Source: Moniliella sp. 'wahieum'
Lineage: Eukaryota; Basidiomycota; Moniliellomycetes; Moniliellales; Moniliellaceae
Direction of reading: 5' to 3'
NCBI GenBank assembly: GCA_003971905.1
Contig: RSEE01000038.1
Span: 372,001-436,000 of the forward strand
DNA: 64,000 nt
Of the stretch, positions 19,244 through 31,198 are shown in pieces (position 1 is the stretch's first letter; the number at the start of each line of letters is the position of its first letter). Made by a program: the position numbers and the translations under genes. The notes below the pieces were generated by a model, which did not search any database, was not told the origin of the DNA, and was given only the letters and a program-made list of their open reading frames with translations.

Positions 19244-22200
19244 TCACAGTTGCATCTCCCTCTGTTTCAGATCGCTCAGAGCGTTCCGACTTGAGAGAGC
19301 ACAGGGACCGTTGGGATCGCTCCCCGTCCGGGGGGGGAGACAGGCGCGGTCCTTCGAGCTGGCACCCTCGCTCTCCATGGGCAGGAGAAAGTCGTGTATT
19401 GGGAGTGGCCCCCATTCATTCCCAATGTCGGGTACGTCAACGGCAGGGGCAGGAGGTAGAGGGGGGAGAGGGTCAAAGACGTTGTGAAAGCAGGCCTGGC
19501 ACGCGCGTGCAGGCATGTGTCCTCCCCCCATTTCAAGAGGAATGAGGAAGCGTGCGCTGGAACAGGGCGAGCATACAATTTGTCCACACAGGCGGCAATG
19601 GTGTTTCCTTCGGAACAGAGTGAAAGGTTCTTGGCAACGGGAACAGAGGGGTGCAATGATTATCGGGGATCCAGATGGGGGCATTGTACTCTTCGAGAAT
19701 GGGAAGAGTCTGTTGCTCCTCCTCCACCTCAAACTGAGAAGGAGGGGAGGAAGGTATTTGTTCAGCATCCATGAGTGTAGGTGCTGGTGCGGGTGCGACC
19801 TGCCCTGATGGGGGAGTAAGAAGCGAATGTCTCCTTGCCCGTAATGCTTCGATTGAAGAGACTGATGCATGTTTTCTGTGCACGACTGCTTCTTCGCTTT
19901 CATTTAGGGTCCGGCGGGAAGTGAGATAGTCTTGTTTGGCGTCACGGATGGAGGAGATCCAGCGCTCCTTGCTGGCCTCATCCGCGGCATAGAGGACGAA
20001 ACTTCGGGGGGGGTACGGATCTCGAATGCATGCCTCACTCCCACAAGGTCTGACACTCGATGACGACCCATGACGGGGAAAGGGAAAAGAACTCGATGTC
20101 TTGGGGAAAGAGTTGGGGAAAGAGTCATGCCCATGTCTCCGGGCCAGTAGTGCCATAGGGTCATTATTGACCACCATAATGTCCCGAAGGTCAAATGCAG
20201 CCCGAAAAACAAGTGAATGGGGTGCCAGCTCCACCCTGCGCTCATTCTTGTTCTCGGAGGCCAGGGAGGATAGTGGTGTTTCTAGCCCTGGCACTTCATA
20301 CGAGGAAGTAGCATTCGTCGAGGGGGCAGTCCAGACCACCCCAAATTCGTCAGGAAACGCCTGGGGTTCTGACTCAAAAGAAGGCACAGGAAGCAAGTAC
20401 TGAGCCAACCGAGACCATGCCGGGTTCTTCTTTTGAGTCTCGACGGGGGGCCGCATACAAGAGACAATCGGAGAAGAAAAAAATGTTCGTTCCTGGACCG
20501 AACGGCGAGTGGACTTGCCCAGCACTCCTGAGCGAAGCAGGGTTCGACCCGGGGTGACCAACTGAAATGGCGGGTTATGCAGCGCGCGTTGCACGGCGAG
20601 CAACACAAGAGACGCCTCATGCTGCCGAACACTCTCATTGATTCCCGTCGCGACAGATACGATGACTTTCAGTGCAGCTTGGAGGTGATAGAAGTCTGGT
20701 AGGTTCAGAGGCGTAGACTTCACCAGCTCCTCCACAAGCAGCTTATACCGTGGAATGCGCTGCACAATAGACAAAAGGAACGACTGGAGACCCAAGCCAA
20801 GGATGGAGGAGGCAGGTTGAGAGGTAGAAGTGTGTTGAACTTGATGGGCATGAGCAAGCTTCTCTGCGTCACGGAGAAAATTGGCGAAAGCCGAAGAGAC
20901 ACGACGTTCATGTTCAATCCTCTCCAGGGCAGCGGAAAAATTCTTGACATAAAAAAGGTACAACTTGAGGTAGGGCGCAATGGAAACGAGAATGTCCCCT
21001 ACCTCGTCATGCGCTGGGTCCCATGGTGGTTTGCTCTTGGGGCTTAACCGTTGTTCAAGAAGAGCAAGGAGCTCAGCATTGAGGTGCAAAATCTGCGAAA
21101 AGTTGGAGAACATCTCGTTCAGTGCAGGGCGCGTGAGAGCGGGGGGGGTGGGGCGCGATCCAGTGCCCGACGGTTTTTCTCCCTTGTGTTCCCGCGGAGC
21201 CAATAGGGGAAAGGCAAACTTCCCCGAGTCGGAGGTCAGGATGCTGAGAGAATTATGGCTCTCATGACCTCCTCGGCGCCTAGCAGCATCATACAAGGGT
21301 TTGTAAAAACTTTGTCAAATCAGTCAGTATAACCTTGCCTTCAGTAGGGAGTAAAGACTTACCTCCTGAATCAGATTGAGCCCATCAACGTAGCGTCTCT
21401 CACTTTCGAGTAGCTCAAGCGCGATGCGCTGTCGTTGCTGCATACGTTTATCTTCGGCCTTGGTCATTCGCTGCGGCGGTGCCGTAGGGTCTTCTCCCGA
21501 GGGGACGCATCCAGGGAGGCATCGCGGTGCGGGGGGACGAGGGTGCCTCTCGATGGAGGGTAGGCGAGGAGCATGGATGAGAAGATGACCAATCCGACTG
21601 CCCAGCGCCAGACTCCACACTGGTGGAGGACAGGACTGAGTGCCGGTTCTCCCTACCGCCCAAAGCAGGGGCAAGGGGCTTGGTGGAAGCGGTGAGGCAA
21701 ACGGGGAAGAAGAAGACAGGGAGAGATCCAGCACTGGAACGAGACGTTGATGTAGATACGCTGGTGCTTCCCTTGGCCCATAATGGGATACGAGAATCGA
21801 CGGAGTCAGACTTGAGCATGGCCACCCCTTCCATCTCCGGGAGGGAACGAGTCGGGGGGTTGATACAAATGGTGGCCCTTTTGGAGGCATATCTCGCATG
21901 GGAAGATGGATGAAGTTTCCCTGGGACGGAGCCATAAGCAGAGGGTGGAGATGCCACAGACCAATTGCGGCCGGTCGCAATCGCGGAAGTAAGGGACGGT
22001 GTTGGAGCGATGGGGATCGGAGACTGGGGCGAGGGGGCAATCACGTTGAATGAACTGCTGGGTGTGAACCCACAGCTGTGAGAATGGCGGTGCATCTTTC
22101 GAGGAGTTGCACTGCGTGATGGAGAAGGAGAAGACAGGGACTCCCCAGGCAATCCGACGAGGGAAAGGGAGTGGGCCAGAGAGGGCTCGACAAGCCCAAT

Positions 22201-22601
22201 AAGACTGGTGCGGGGGGAGCGGAGCGCATATGAAGAGCTTGCGAAGCATGTCGGGCGCGAAAAGGGTTATCTGGGAGGAGAGGCGAGCTGGGTTGGTGCG
22301 GCACCACGATCGAGGGCGGGGGCATGGCGCTGGCATGCGAATGGGAGCGTGATGGGGAAAGTGCAGGGGAGGAGCGAGCAGACGGTACGGCGGTGGGAGG
22401 AAAGGGGAAGGTGCGCATAGCATCGGGGTTAGAGCGACTGCCGGACGGGGTGCTGCCGCTGCTCTCGGCCATAGCCGAGCTGGAAGCCATGTCGGCGACG
22501 GAGGGCGCGAGGGTGGGGCGTGTTGGCGACGACGAAGGGGGTGAGATGGGGGGGTTGGGCGGGGAGGACAGTGGCTGGGAGGGAACTGTCATGGCCAGCA
22601 T
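19244..22601 (-). CDS. Rho-family guanine nucleotide exchange factor with DH, PH and FYVE domains (Don1-like)
   Basis: Order of parts from the N-terminus: a Ser/Pro-rich region (22601-21480; start taken at ATG 22601, [10 protein letters not shown]); a DH domain beginning [20 protein letters not shown] (around 21400), which crosses a short intron near 21300 and continues with [19 protein letters not shown] (around 20750); a PH domain (about 20540-19900, ending [20 protein letters not shown]); and a FYVE zinc finger with [19 protein letters not shown] and ARACQACF (around 19670-19490). DH activates a Rho/Cdc42 GTPase and FYVE binds PI3P on endosomes. This order matches Ustilago Don1 and the metazoan FGD family. 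Frame breaks occur near 22040-22150, near 21480, and near 19655 just before the FYVE cysteines. Confidence 0.88.
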
Positions 22602-25600
22602 GGGAGCCGCATGGGCAATGGAGGGCAGGAGGCAGGCGGCGGGCGGCGGGAGCAAGCGGGTGGCGGGCGAGGGAATGCGGGTGGGCGTCGACGGCCAGCG
22701 CTGGCTGGGCTGGATGCGGACTGGTGCTGATGCGGATGGATGACGGGGACTATTCGGCGCTTGAAGAGCGGCGTGGAGCTTATTGTGTGTGCTTGCTGGG
22801 CACTGGGCTGCTGCCTGCTGCTGCCCCGCCTGCCCCACCGGCCACCGCAGCGCCGTCGGCATCACCGACACGCAGCATCATCCATCACGCATTGCATTCG
22901 CATGTCCACAGGCATCAACACCGCTAGTCCCTAGTGCCTAGGCGCCTGGTCACTGGCCTTGTGCCCCTGCATCAGCATCCCATGCACCACGGTATCACCT
23001 GGATGCATAGCCTTGCGTCGCCAGCAGATGTGCGACCTGTGACATGTGATGTGTGTGATGTGTGGTGCATGGGGGGGATCTACTGCCTGAGCGAGCGTTG
23101 GTTCAACACACAGCACTGGTCCCCGATGCGCGGCCTCGGACAGAACAATCAGTCCTCGGACTCAGTACACAGTGCCATGCCGTGTCATGTGACAGAGACC
23201 AAGGCGGTGCCCCACGTTTTTGCTGCCATATCATAGGGCCCGCATTGGCTGTGGTGGGGGTAGAACAGGTTAGAACCTGCGCGCACCAGTGGTGCTCAAA
23301 AACGACGTGTATAGGAAGCTCCAGCCAATAACCAGTAACCAACACAGCTCGCAGGGGTTTGCACTGGGTGTAGCGCTCGAGACATCCATCGACATGCGAG
23401 CCGTTGCTCCCATGTAGATGTGAATTGATTCGCATGGTATGTGTCTGCCCTCTCTCTGCCCTTCTCTCAGCGCCTCCCGCTTTAGGCCGGCTAATATTTA
23501 AGGTCGGCTCGAACGGTGCGGGGCACACACAAGCCGATCGACCGTGTTCAGCGCGACAATGAGATCTGAGATCGATGACGATGAGAGTCCAACGTCCAAA
23601 ACGTCCAACACTGAGTACTGAATTCAGTGTACTGAGCATTATAGTTTCACGCTGGTAATACTGCTGAGTATTACCGAATGGCTTTCATGCAACCCCCCTA
23701 TCGAATGTATTGTAGAGGCAACTTACTCTTCCAGAGCGTTGTGTCGGAGAGATGACCGTCTGCGTGTCATCGAATGGCAATGGCATCCATTGATGCGATT
23801 GAATATTGAGTCTCGATAGCTCCTAGCTCCTCGACAGTCCTCGACTCGCCACTACTCTTGAGTACGTACTGAGTGCGCTGCAAGCCATCCTGTTGACATG
23901 TTGACAGCAACACTTCTACCACATAGTACGTGGTTGGCATATGAGACACCGGCATTTTGTAGGTACCGCACTTGGTCCCAGGAGACGTAAAATTCTTAAC
24001 CCAAACGTCAAACCGTTGTTTTAGGTTAGCAGAGTGCAGCAAAGTGCAGCCCCTGTCTTTTCGATACACTCGGGAAAATGACGTCAGAACTTCATCCTCC
24101 AAGCTCAAGTCCAACGTTACCGGTTACCGGTTACCGCGTTACTGGTTACTAGAACATGTTACAGCTTACATATGTTTCGCGCCGAAAGCACGTCCCGCCT
24201 TTGCGTACTTAAGCTTCAAGCCGCACGTCCACTTCATCTCGAGCTATATGCGTGCCACGGGCGCATCACTTTATCGCTGTCGGTGTGGGGTAGCCGTACC
24301 TGAGCCTGTTTACTGTGTACTAACTTAACACACTTCTCTTTGTGGCATGCATGTGCGCTGCCGTCACCCGTTAGATATATATGGAGTGCGCAATTATAGT
24401 CACCCAGTCACATCGTTACATTCCCCTCAGTACGTCCTCAGTGGACTCAGATCTCAGAAGACTTCTCACTCAGGGGTTATTCATAGTGTCGCTATTACTA
24501 TTAGTGGCTTAAAACAGTGTTATAACCATAGTGACTCTTGAGTTCCTGTTCACTGATGAGAGTTATGGGAACGACAGTAAAAGGGCATATGAAAAGGATC
24601 GAATGAGGGCATAATATGGGCCAAGAAATATTCTATAGTTGGAGGAAGATTCACATTGAAGGGAAGGTGAGTATAGCCTATGCTTTTTCGCCGGCAATTG
24701 TACTCGAGAGGAAAAGTCTTGTACCAACAGGCGTGGAGAGAGCGACCCGAATCCCACAAGTAGGGAGGAAAATAGTGTTGGAATCAACAACAATTTAACT
24801 TGTAACAACAGTCACTCTGCTATAGTCCCGACGCGCACACAGCGCGCACAGAGGCTACTCGCATCATGGTACATGTCACATGTCACAACATGTAACCGGT
24901 GTCACCGGTGTCACCTGTCCACATCTCAGATCTCACTAGCTCAGAGTTCGCTCATGCTCAGCGCTCATTAATCATTTGTGACCGTCCCCTGTCACAAAGA
25001 TACCCACCATGTCAATGGTCGATTATTGATGCTGAAGCGCCGGAGCTATATGCTAGAGATCGGCCATCCATGTCTCCTACTATCCATAGCACGTGACACA
25101 CGTGCCCAAACGTTCAACATCACAAGCCTTTTCATTCGACAGCGTGGTATATATAGCCTCTATATAGCTTCAACGCTATAGTTTGTTCATGCGCGCGATC
25201 TACCAAAACCCACATCCCACCCTGTTGATGGACGTTATGCAACGCTCGAGCAGTATCAGTTGGTTGGGCTTTTTTGTCTCTGTGTTGAGGACCTTGATCT
25301 CCTTTCCAACCGGATTGTGTGAGAGAGGCCCCATCAGTAATCATGTGTGTGTGGTTCACACAAAAAGCAAAATTTTTGATGGTGTGTGCGCGATGTGTTG
25401 TATTCTCCACGTGCATGCTAAACCTCAGCTTCCCTCCTCCGTCTAACATAAAGTGTAAGACGGGAGGAACACCAGGAATTGGGTGGAGAGCCTCTGGAAA
25501 AAAGGTAGAGCAATAATATATGCCGCCGCGGGGTGGTGTGGTGGTTCAAGTCTAAACCTTCTGCACACCTGAACTTGGAGATCAGCACAAATGTGGGCGG

Positions 25601-25913
25601 TCAGCTTTTGTCATATGCAAATGAGGTGGAATAGGGCCGATGAGGAAATATGAGGTCTCGATCGAGCAGGTTGATCAAGTGTGACTTTTGTGACGTCACC
25701 CAATTGGTGGCGTCTCGATGTCATCGATTCTCTTCCATGAAATCCACAGCAACCAACGTTCCATCTGGATTTTGCTATGTTTTTTCTTATCCCAAGGCAC
25801 CTACTTCACTCCCACCACTGGCGGCATCCAAGATCTCCTACTCCCTACTATTATTCAGAAGCGGGTTCTAGACTATTCTCATTTCCACTGAGCGCTAACC
25901 TCAGCAACAGCCA
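22602..25913. other. 3.3-kb gene-free region rich in short tandem and palindromic words
   Basis: No supported gene. By eye it is AT-richer than the flanks. Structures seen: GGTTACC tandem words at 24115-24149; ACATGTC and GGTGTCACC tandem words at 24871-24920; an ACTGAATTCAGT palindrome near 23615; AAGCTTCAAG at 24211-24220. Short open frames (for example 23767-24114 minus) lack any recognisable domain. Confidence 0.5.
24115..24149. repeat. Tandem GGTTACC array
   Basis: GTTACCG is repeated three times and then degenerates (GCGTTACTGGTTAC). GGTTACC is close to a palindrome of GGTAACC. Confidence 0.6.
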
Positions 25914-27252
25914 ATGACACTCACCAAGGGTAAAACCGGTCCCCTTCTGCACCACCTAAACGCGTACACAAGTCTTCACGGACCCCGAGACGTGTGCCTA
26001 ATAAACGAAGCAAACTTTCTCCTGAACCGGCACCTATCGTATCAGGGGAGATGCCTGCACCCCCACGAGTTGGATCACCTACCCCTTTCCATGGCCGATT
26101 GGGGTACGCATGCATCAACACGCTCTTGCGCAATGCCAAACCACCAGTGTTCAACAGCCGCACTGTGCGTCTAGCGACAGCCCGTGCAGGTGGGCGAGAA
26201 ACGCTTCTTCGCGTGGCGAGGGAAAACATCCGTGATTTGCTCCGGTGATTGGATGGAACGAAGCTCACTCGATTGGCTTGATGCGGATCTCCAGTGATCT
26301 TTGCCCGTTTGCCTCGCACGAGGAGGTGGGGTACGATGTGCGTCAACTCGAAAGGGACTTTGCCCCTGTTCGTCAGCGCGTCCAAGCGTGGGGGGGACGG
26401 CTCACCATGCACCCAGGACAATAACCCAGCTCGGCAGCCCGCGAGAAAGTGTGGTGCATGCAGCGAGACGGGAGTTGGAGATGCATGCCTCCATTCTCGA
26501 TCTGCTGGGTGCAGAGGATGGAGTAATCGTGATTCATGGAGGAGGGGTGTATGGTAACCGTGCGGGAGCTCTCAAGAGACTAGAAGAGGAGATCGCATCC
26601 CTCACTTCGGCAGTAGAGCAAAAATCGTGCTGGAAAATGATGAAATCAGCTGGTCCGTCGAGGAGCTTTTACCGCTATGCAAGAAGTTGGATGTGCCACT
26701 TGTCCTCGACTTTCATCGTACGTCTTTCATCCCTTTTCTGAACTTTTGTTCTTCAAGATCGCCTTGTATAAGGGGGTGTTCAGGTGTGGTCCTCCTAACT
26801 CGAAAATCAGATGATCTGCTGCGTCCATCGCGGCGACGCCCGAGGAACTCATACCTGAGGTTGAAGCACTCTGGGCCAAAAGGGGAATCAGACCCAAATA
26901 CCACCACAGTGAGCCCAGGGGTGGAGTATCACTCAAAGAGCGTCGGGCACATGCGGGAAGATGTTTGTTTCTTCCCCCCCTGCCACCCGGAGCTGACCTC
27001 ATGGTCGAGGCCAAGGAGAAAGAGCAAGCGGTGTTTGATCTCGCCAGGATTTATGGGCTAAAGGAACAGCCTAACCTTGGAGAGAGTATACCTTGCAAGG
27101 TGGATTTGGAAGAGGCACAGGCGATGCGGGAGGACATGCTGATCCGGGCACAGGAAATCCGAGATCACCTTAACGCCACAGGAAAACGGTTTAAAGTACG
27201 AGCGGGGGGCAGGGGAAGAACAAGACGGAAAGAAGGCGCCTGCAAAAGATGA
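25914..27252 (+). CDS. UVE1: UV damage endonuclease (UVDE/UvdE family)
   Basis: A metal-dependent TIM-barrel nuclease that nicks DNA 5' of UV photoproducts and other lesions. Family blocks appear in order: RLGYACINTLLRNAKPPVFN, RTVRLATARAGGRETLLRVA, LMRISSDLCPFASHEEVGYD, LTMHPGQ, ESVVHAARRELEMHASILDL, GVIVIHGGGVYGNRAGALKR, VLENDEISWSVEELLPLCKK, VPLVLDFHR, KYHHSEPRGGVS, ADLMVEAKEKEQAVFDLARI and YGL. These carry the metal-binding His and Glu residues of the family (HPGQ, IHGGG, ENDE, HHSEP). The start ATG at 25914 has a Lys/Arg-rich N-terminus once one base is allowed at the A-run 25932-25935. An intron is likely near 26715-26755. There are at least four frame breaks. Length about 400 residues, usual for fungal UVDE. 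Confidence 0.93.
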
Positions 27253-28944
27253 TGGATTGTAATTGAGCAATACACATGTATATACTGTGCTGATCCCTCT
27301 CCTGTGCCTTCTTATTGGTGGCAGTTCTCTATCATGATAGTATGGATGTATGGTGGGGCCGATAATGAACACCTGTATAGGTCGAATGTTTTCTCAATCC
27401 GGTGGGAAAATGCAACTTTATGGATGGTTGCGACCCGTTCCTTCACAACGTTTTCTGTGAATATCATGGAAACGGATATCCGGGTGCGGTTAAATCAGTC
27501 ATGATAGTACCTTTTGGATATGGGTTACCTACTATTATACAGACAACAAGAGCCTAGCTCCATGGTGCGCTGTAATAATATGATTGTGGTGCGAAGAGAG
27601 AAAGGGTGTTATAGGATACTCCCATAGAGGGTGTCGAGAGGCTACTGAGGTTACTGTGACAGATCTTTTGCACCGTGGAGGTCATACAAGAGGCACCCTC
27701 GAATAGTATCGTGATGAAAGGAGCAGCCCAGGCGAGAAAAGAGCGTGGCAAGGATGTATTGAGTGTTTTGGAGCGAAGAGCAAGGAGTGGTGTGGTCGCA
27801 ACACAGGGAGGAGTAAAGGACGGGTGTGCGGGCTGCCCGCCGTGCCCCCCCCAGTGCTGAGAAAGAAGCGCATTGTATCGACTGTACCATGCAGCCTGGG
27901 CAAGCTATCCATCTACTACGTCTTCACAACAGGAGAGGTCTGTGACCAGTCCGGCTTCGAGTTGTCTCCACGCGAACGTAGAAATCCCATCTACCGGGAG
28001 TATATATATACCTCTCAGATGGGGTGAAATATAATACAGTGAGAGAGAGTACTACTATGAGAGCGTTCAACTGAAAACACAACGAGAGCCGGGATCCGAT
28101 GTCCCATCGAAGCGATAGCACGTCTTCCTTCGGATAATGCATAACCGGGGGAAACCTCTTCTACGACGACAGGGGTGCGATGAGGTCACGCCAATACGCG
28201 CGTACTATAAATACCCCGCGGATATAATCGCTTTTGAAATGGCTAGTGCTGGCATCATGCATCATGCACCATGCGGGCCCTAAGTCCGATGCAGTGTGGG
28301 GTTCACACTCAGTGTACACAGAGGTCACAGTGACACTGAGGCTTGAGTTCTTGAGTACTCAGGCTGAGTCCCGAGTCATAGTCAAGCCTGCCTGAGCCTG
28401 AGGTTCAGGCGCTCAGGCTTGAGGGTGTCGTTTTCCCTTCCGTACTTTCCCGCCTGGCGACCCAGTAGCAACCCGCGTGGTGCTTACGCTGGAGAGAGAG
28501 CAACCAGAAAAGACGGCAGAGAACGGGGCTGCTTGCCTGTCTCGGGAATGCTACTATCATCCGTACATCACCATCATGGATCTGCACCAAATTTTGATGT
28601 TTCAAACATCTTGGGTCTTGCTGAAGAGAAGATGCAATGGCTCGTGACGCATATCTCCGCTCTCGCCTCTGAGATCTGCCTTCGGGCTAGTGATTTCTAA
28701 GATGGTCATCTGAGGTCTGAGAACTGACCAGTCCTAGTACCAGTGACTCCTCAAGGCCTCAAACCTTCAAGCTTCAAGCCTCAAACGGAACGCTTAAGTC
28801 CGATACTGAGGATCTAATCTGGCAGCCACACACATCTGGATCATGGGGATCGTGTCCCACTGGCAATAAATCGTTTTCTCAACCAAAAAGTGCGCCGTTC
28901 TTCAATTCCCCCACCCCCCACCCCGTTATTCTCTTTTCTCCCTC
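27253..28944. other. Gene-free region with palindromic TGAG/CTCA words
   Basis: No gene is recognised. CATCATGCATCATGCACCATGC lies near 28253-28275. 28310-28430 is dense in CTGAGG, GTGACACTGAG, TTGAGTACTCAGG and TCAGGCGCTCAGG words. CTTCAAGCTTCAAGCC lies at 28765-28780. A TATAAATA box at about 28206 has no gene clearly below it. Confidence 0.5.
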
Positions 28945-30719
28945 ATGACCTGTACCTCAGGCGGTAAACTGAACCTCTCGCTGATGTCGAAGAACCTACT
29001 CTATCCTTCAGCATTGCCGCCGAGGAGGGCGGGAGCGCACAGTTGGTGGAGAACGGTGAGGCCGGTGAGCTGGATCCTGCGGTGTGAAAGATGGTCAACG
29101 CTATGTGACCATCAGTTTCCCAGTGGGGGATAAGGAAAACCCGATGAATTGGCCATTGTGTATGTCCCCGCCTCTATCTCCACCTCCTGCGCCTCCTTTA
29201 TCCTGACCTGGTCTTATGTTGGTTCCTAACAGGGAAGAAGCATGTAGTGCTTGGAATCTGTTTTCTGTATGCATTTCTGGTCGCCTTGAATGGGGCGAGC
29301 TATACGGATGGCAGGCTGGGGGTAACCCAAGATATCCCTGTGGGCGTGTATGTGTACCTACTGGTCATCACAGTTACCCTTACTTGCATTGCCTTTGGCC
29401 CCATGGCGCTTGCCCCACTCAGCGAGGTGCTAGGTAGGCGGCCGATCTATACCGCCTCCATCTGGTTGTATGTCGTGACCTTCATCCCACAAGCCTTGGC
29501 CAAAACATCACTACTTTTTCGTCACGCGCATTTTTCATGGCCTCGCTGTACGTCTGCTTCCTCGCCTCTCTTCCCATGGTATCCACCGACCGAAAAAGAA
29601 GACGTTAACAACTTCAGTGTGTCGCAGTGCTCCGTTGGGAACAGCATGGTGGCTGGGAGTGTGTCGGACCTATTCGAGTCCAAAGACCGAGGCCTGTACG
29701 TGGGGTTATTTAGTCTCGCAGTTTTTCTCGGCCAAGGCATCGGGCCCATCATGGGCGCCGGGCTGGCCAAACTCAATTGGAGGTGGATTTTTGGACGCAA
29801 GCGATCGCGAATGGGGTATGCGGTGTGCTGATGCTGCTCTTTATGTCAGAGACGCGGGACTGATCATCTTGCGTCGCAGGGCCAAGAAGATGACAAGAAG
29901 GAAGGCGACGGCACAATCTACCACGCCAAAGGGGACGATGGGGAAAGTTGATGAGGATGGTGGGACCTCTTTAAGCCGTCCGTTTGTCTTTTTTTGTTTG
30001 AACCCGTTTGTTTGTCTACCTCGGTTTACCTCGCCTTCATCTGGGGCATCGTGTTTCTCTTTCTTTCCAGTGTGCCTGTCACTATGGCCGCGGCGCATGG
30101 CTTTACTCAAATCCAATCCTGCCTTGTCCTCCTCGCCGTCGGGGTAGCAGGTGTGATCGGGTGGGGACTCGGCTGGCACCAAGACTACCTCTACCGCAAT
30201 TACAGAAAGACGAAGCTGGACAGACCCCCCCGGAAGCTCGTTTGCTTTACCCTTGCGCTGGGGCATCGGTTTCCCATATCCATGTTCTGGTTTGGATGGT
30301 CAGAGCCGTACACCAACGCAGCTGTCGGCATCGTCGGCTTCACCTTGGGCAATGTGGGGATTTACCTGATCTAGGTCGGCATTTTTCCTACCTGTCGGAC
30401 GTCTACGAACACTTTCCAGCTCGCCTTGGCAGCCAACTCGTGGGCCTCGCAATATAGGTGCAGCCGTCGTGCCCTTGATCGGAGAGGCTATGTACACCAA
30501 CCTCAAATCGCAGGTGGCAACCAGTATCGTTGCCGGAATCGGAGTAGCACTGGGTTTGGTCCCGTTTTCCCTTTTGGTCTACGGCCAGCGCCTACGAACT
30601 CATTCGCCTTTCGCAAAGCAAATATGGGAGGACAAGAGCACTCCTTATTGTACGTCGATGGAGGATGAAACTGCAAGCAAAGACCCCAAGAAAATTCAGG
30701 ATTGGGAGAAGCGTGAATA
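28945..30719 (+). CDS. MFS transporter, DHA1 (drug/polyamine:H+ antiporter) type
   Basis: A 12-helix plasma-membrane carrier. The N-terminal hallmark DKENPMNWPLW is split by a 73-nt intron (29160-29232, GTATGT..CAG). The first helices follow (LGICFLYAFLVALNGASYTD, GVYVYLLVITVTLTCIAFGP), then loop 2-3 LSEVLGRRPIY, which is motif A of DHA1 carriers. Next come VGNSMVAGSVSDLFESKDRG, GQGIGPIMGAGLAKLNWRWI, SETRG with ILRRRAKKM, and in the second half SCLVLLAVGVAGVIGWGLG, FPISMFWFGWSEPYTN, FSYLSDVYEHF and GIGVALGLVPFSLLVYGQRL. The C-terminus is hydrophilic and ends WEKRE. Another intron is likely near 29550-29612. Substrate cannot be told from the sequence. There are at least three frame breaks. Confidence 0.9.
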
Positions 30720-31198
30720 ACTCTCAGGCAGCAGTACACCATTTTCACACCCGTTATACATACTACGGCATCTCCATGACAAGGCTCCTTTACTATCAAG
30801 GCACCCTCCAATCACATTCTCATCGTAATACCATCAGCATACCGTGACCATCCAGACCATTGTGGAGGGACGCCATCCTGCAGGGTGTCATATCGATGTT
30901 ACATAGTAGACCCGCGCTATTAAGAATGCGAGCGAGAATCAGGGAAACGTCATGCCGGCCTATCACTATGCATAGTACTACTGTGGCGTCGTATATACGT
31001 CACGACAGACGATCAAAAGAAGATACTGCTCCACATTAGAATGTGTTTTTTTGTACATTCGTCCAATGTATTTTTCGTCTTCGAAGGTTAGGTCGTGAGC
31101 AGAGACGATGAAAGGGTGTGCGATAAGGAAAAGCCGGGCCAACAAAAGGGATAAGGAGGAGGAAGAGGAAGCGCGGGGACTGAGGGGATGAAGAAGGC
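30720..31198. other. Intergenic between convergent genes
   Basis: Nothing recognised beyond the presumed 3' ends of the MFS and SatP genes. Confidence 0.5.

Noticed and set aside
20535-20560. tRNA B-box-like GGTTCGACCC
   Set aside because: It lies in the RhoGEF coding sequence and has no tRNA arms around it.
23767-24114. 115-codon minus-strand frame
   Set aside because: Lies in repeat-rich AT-rich DNA and has no domain.
22602-25913. Centromere
   Set aside because: Gene-free and AT-richer, but nothing in the sequence alone identifies a centromere.
28206-28215. TATAAATA promoter at 28206
   Set aside because: No gene follows at a suitable distance.
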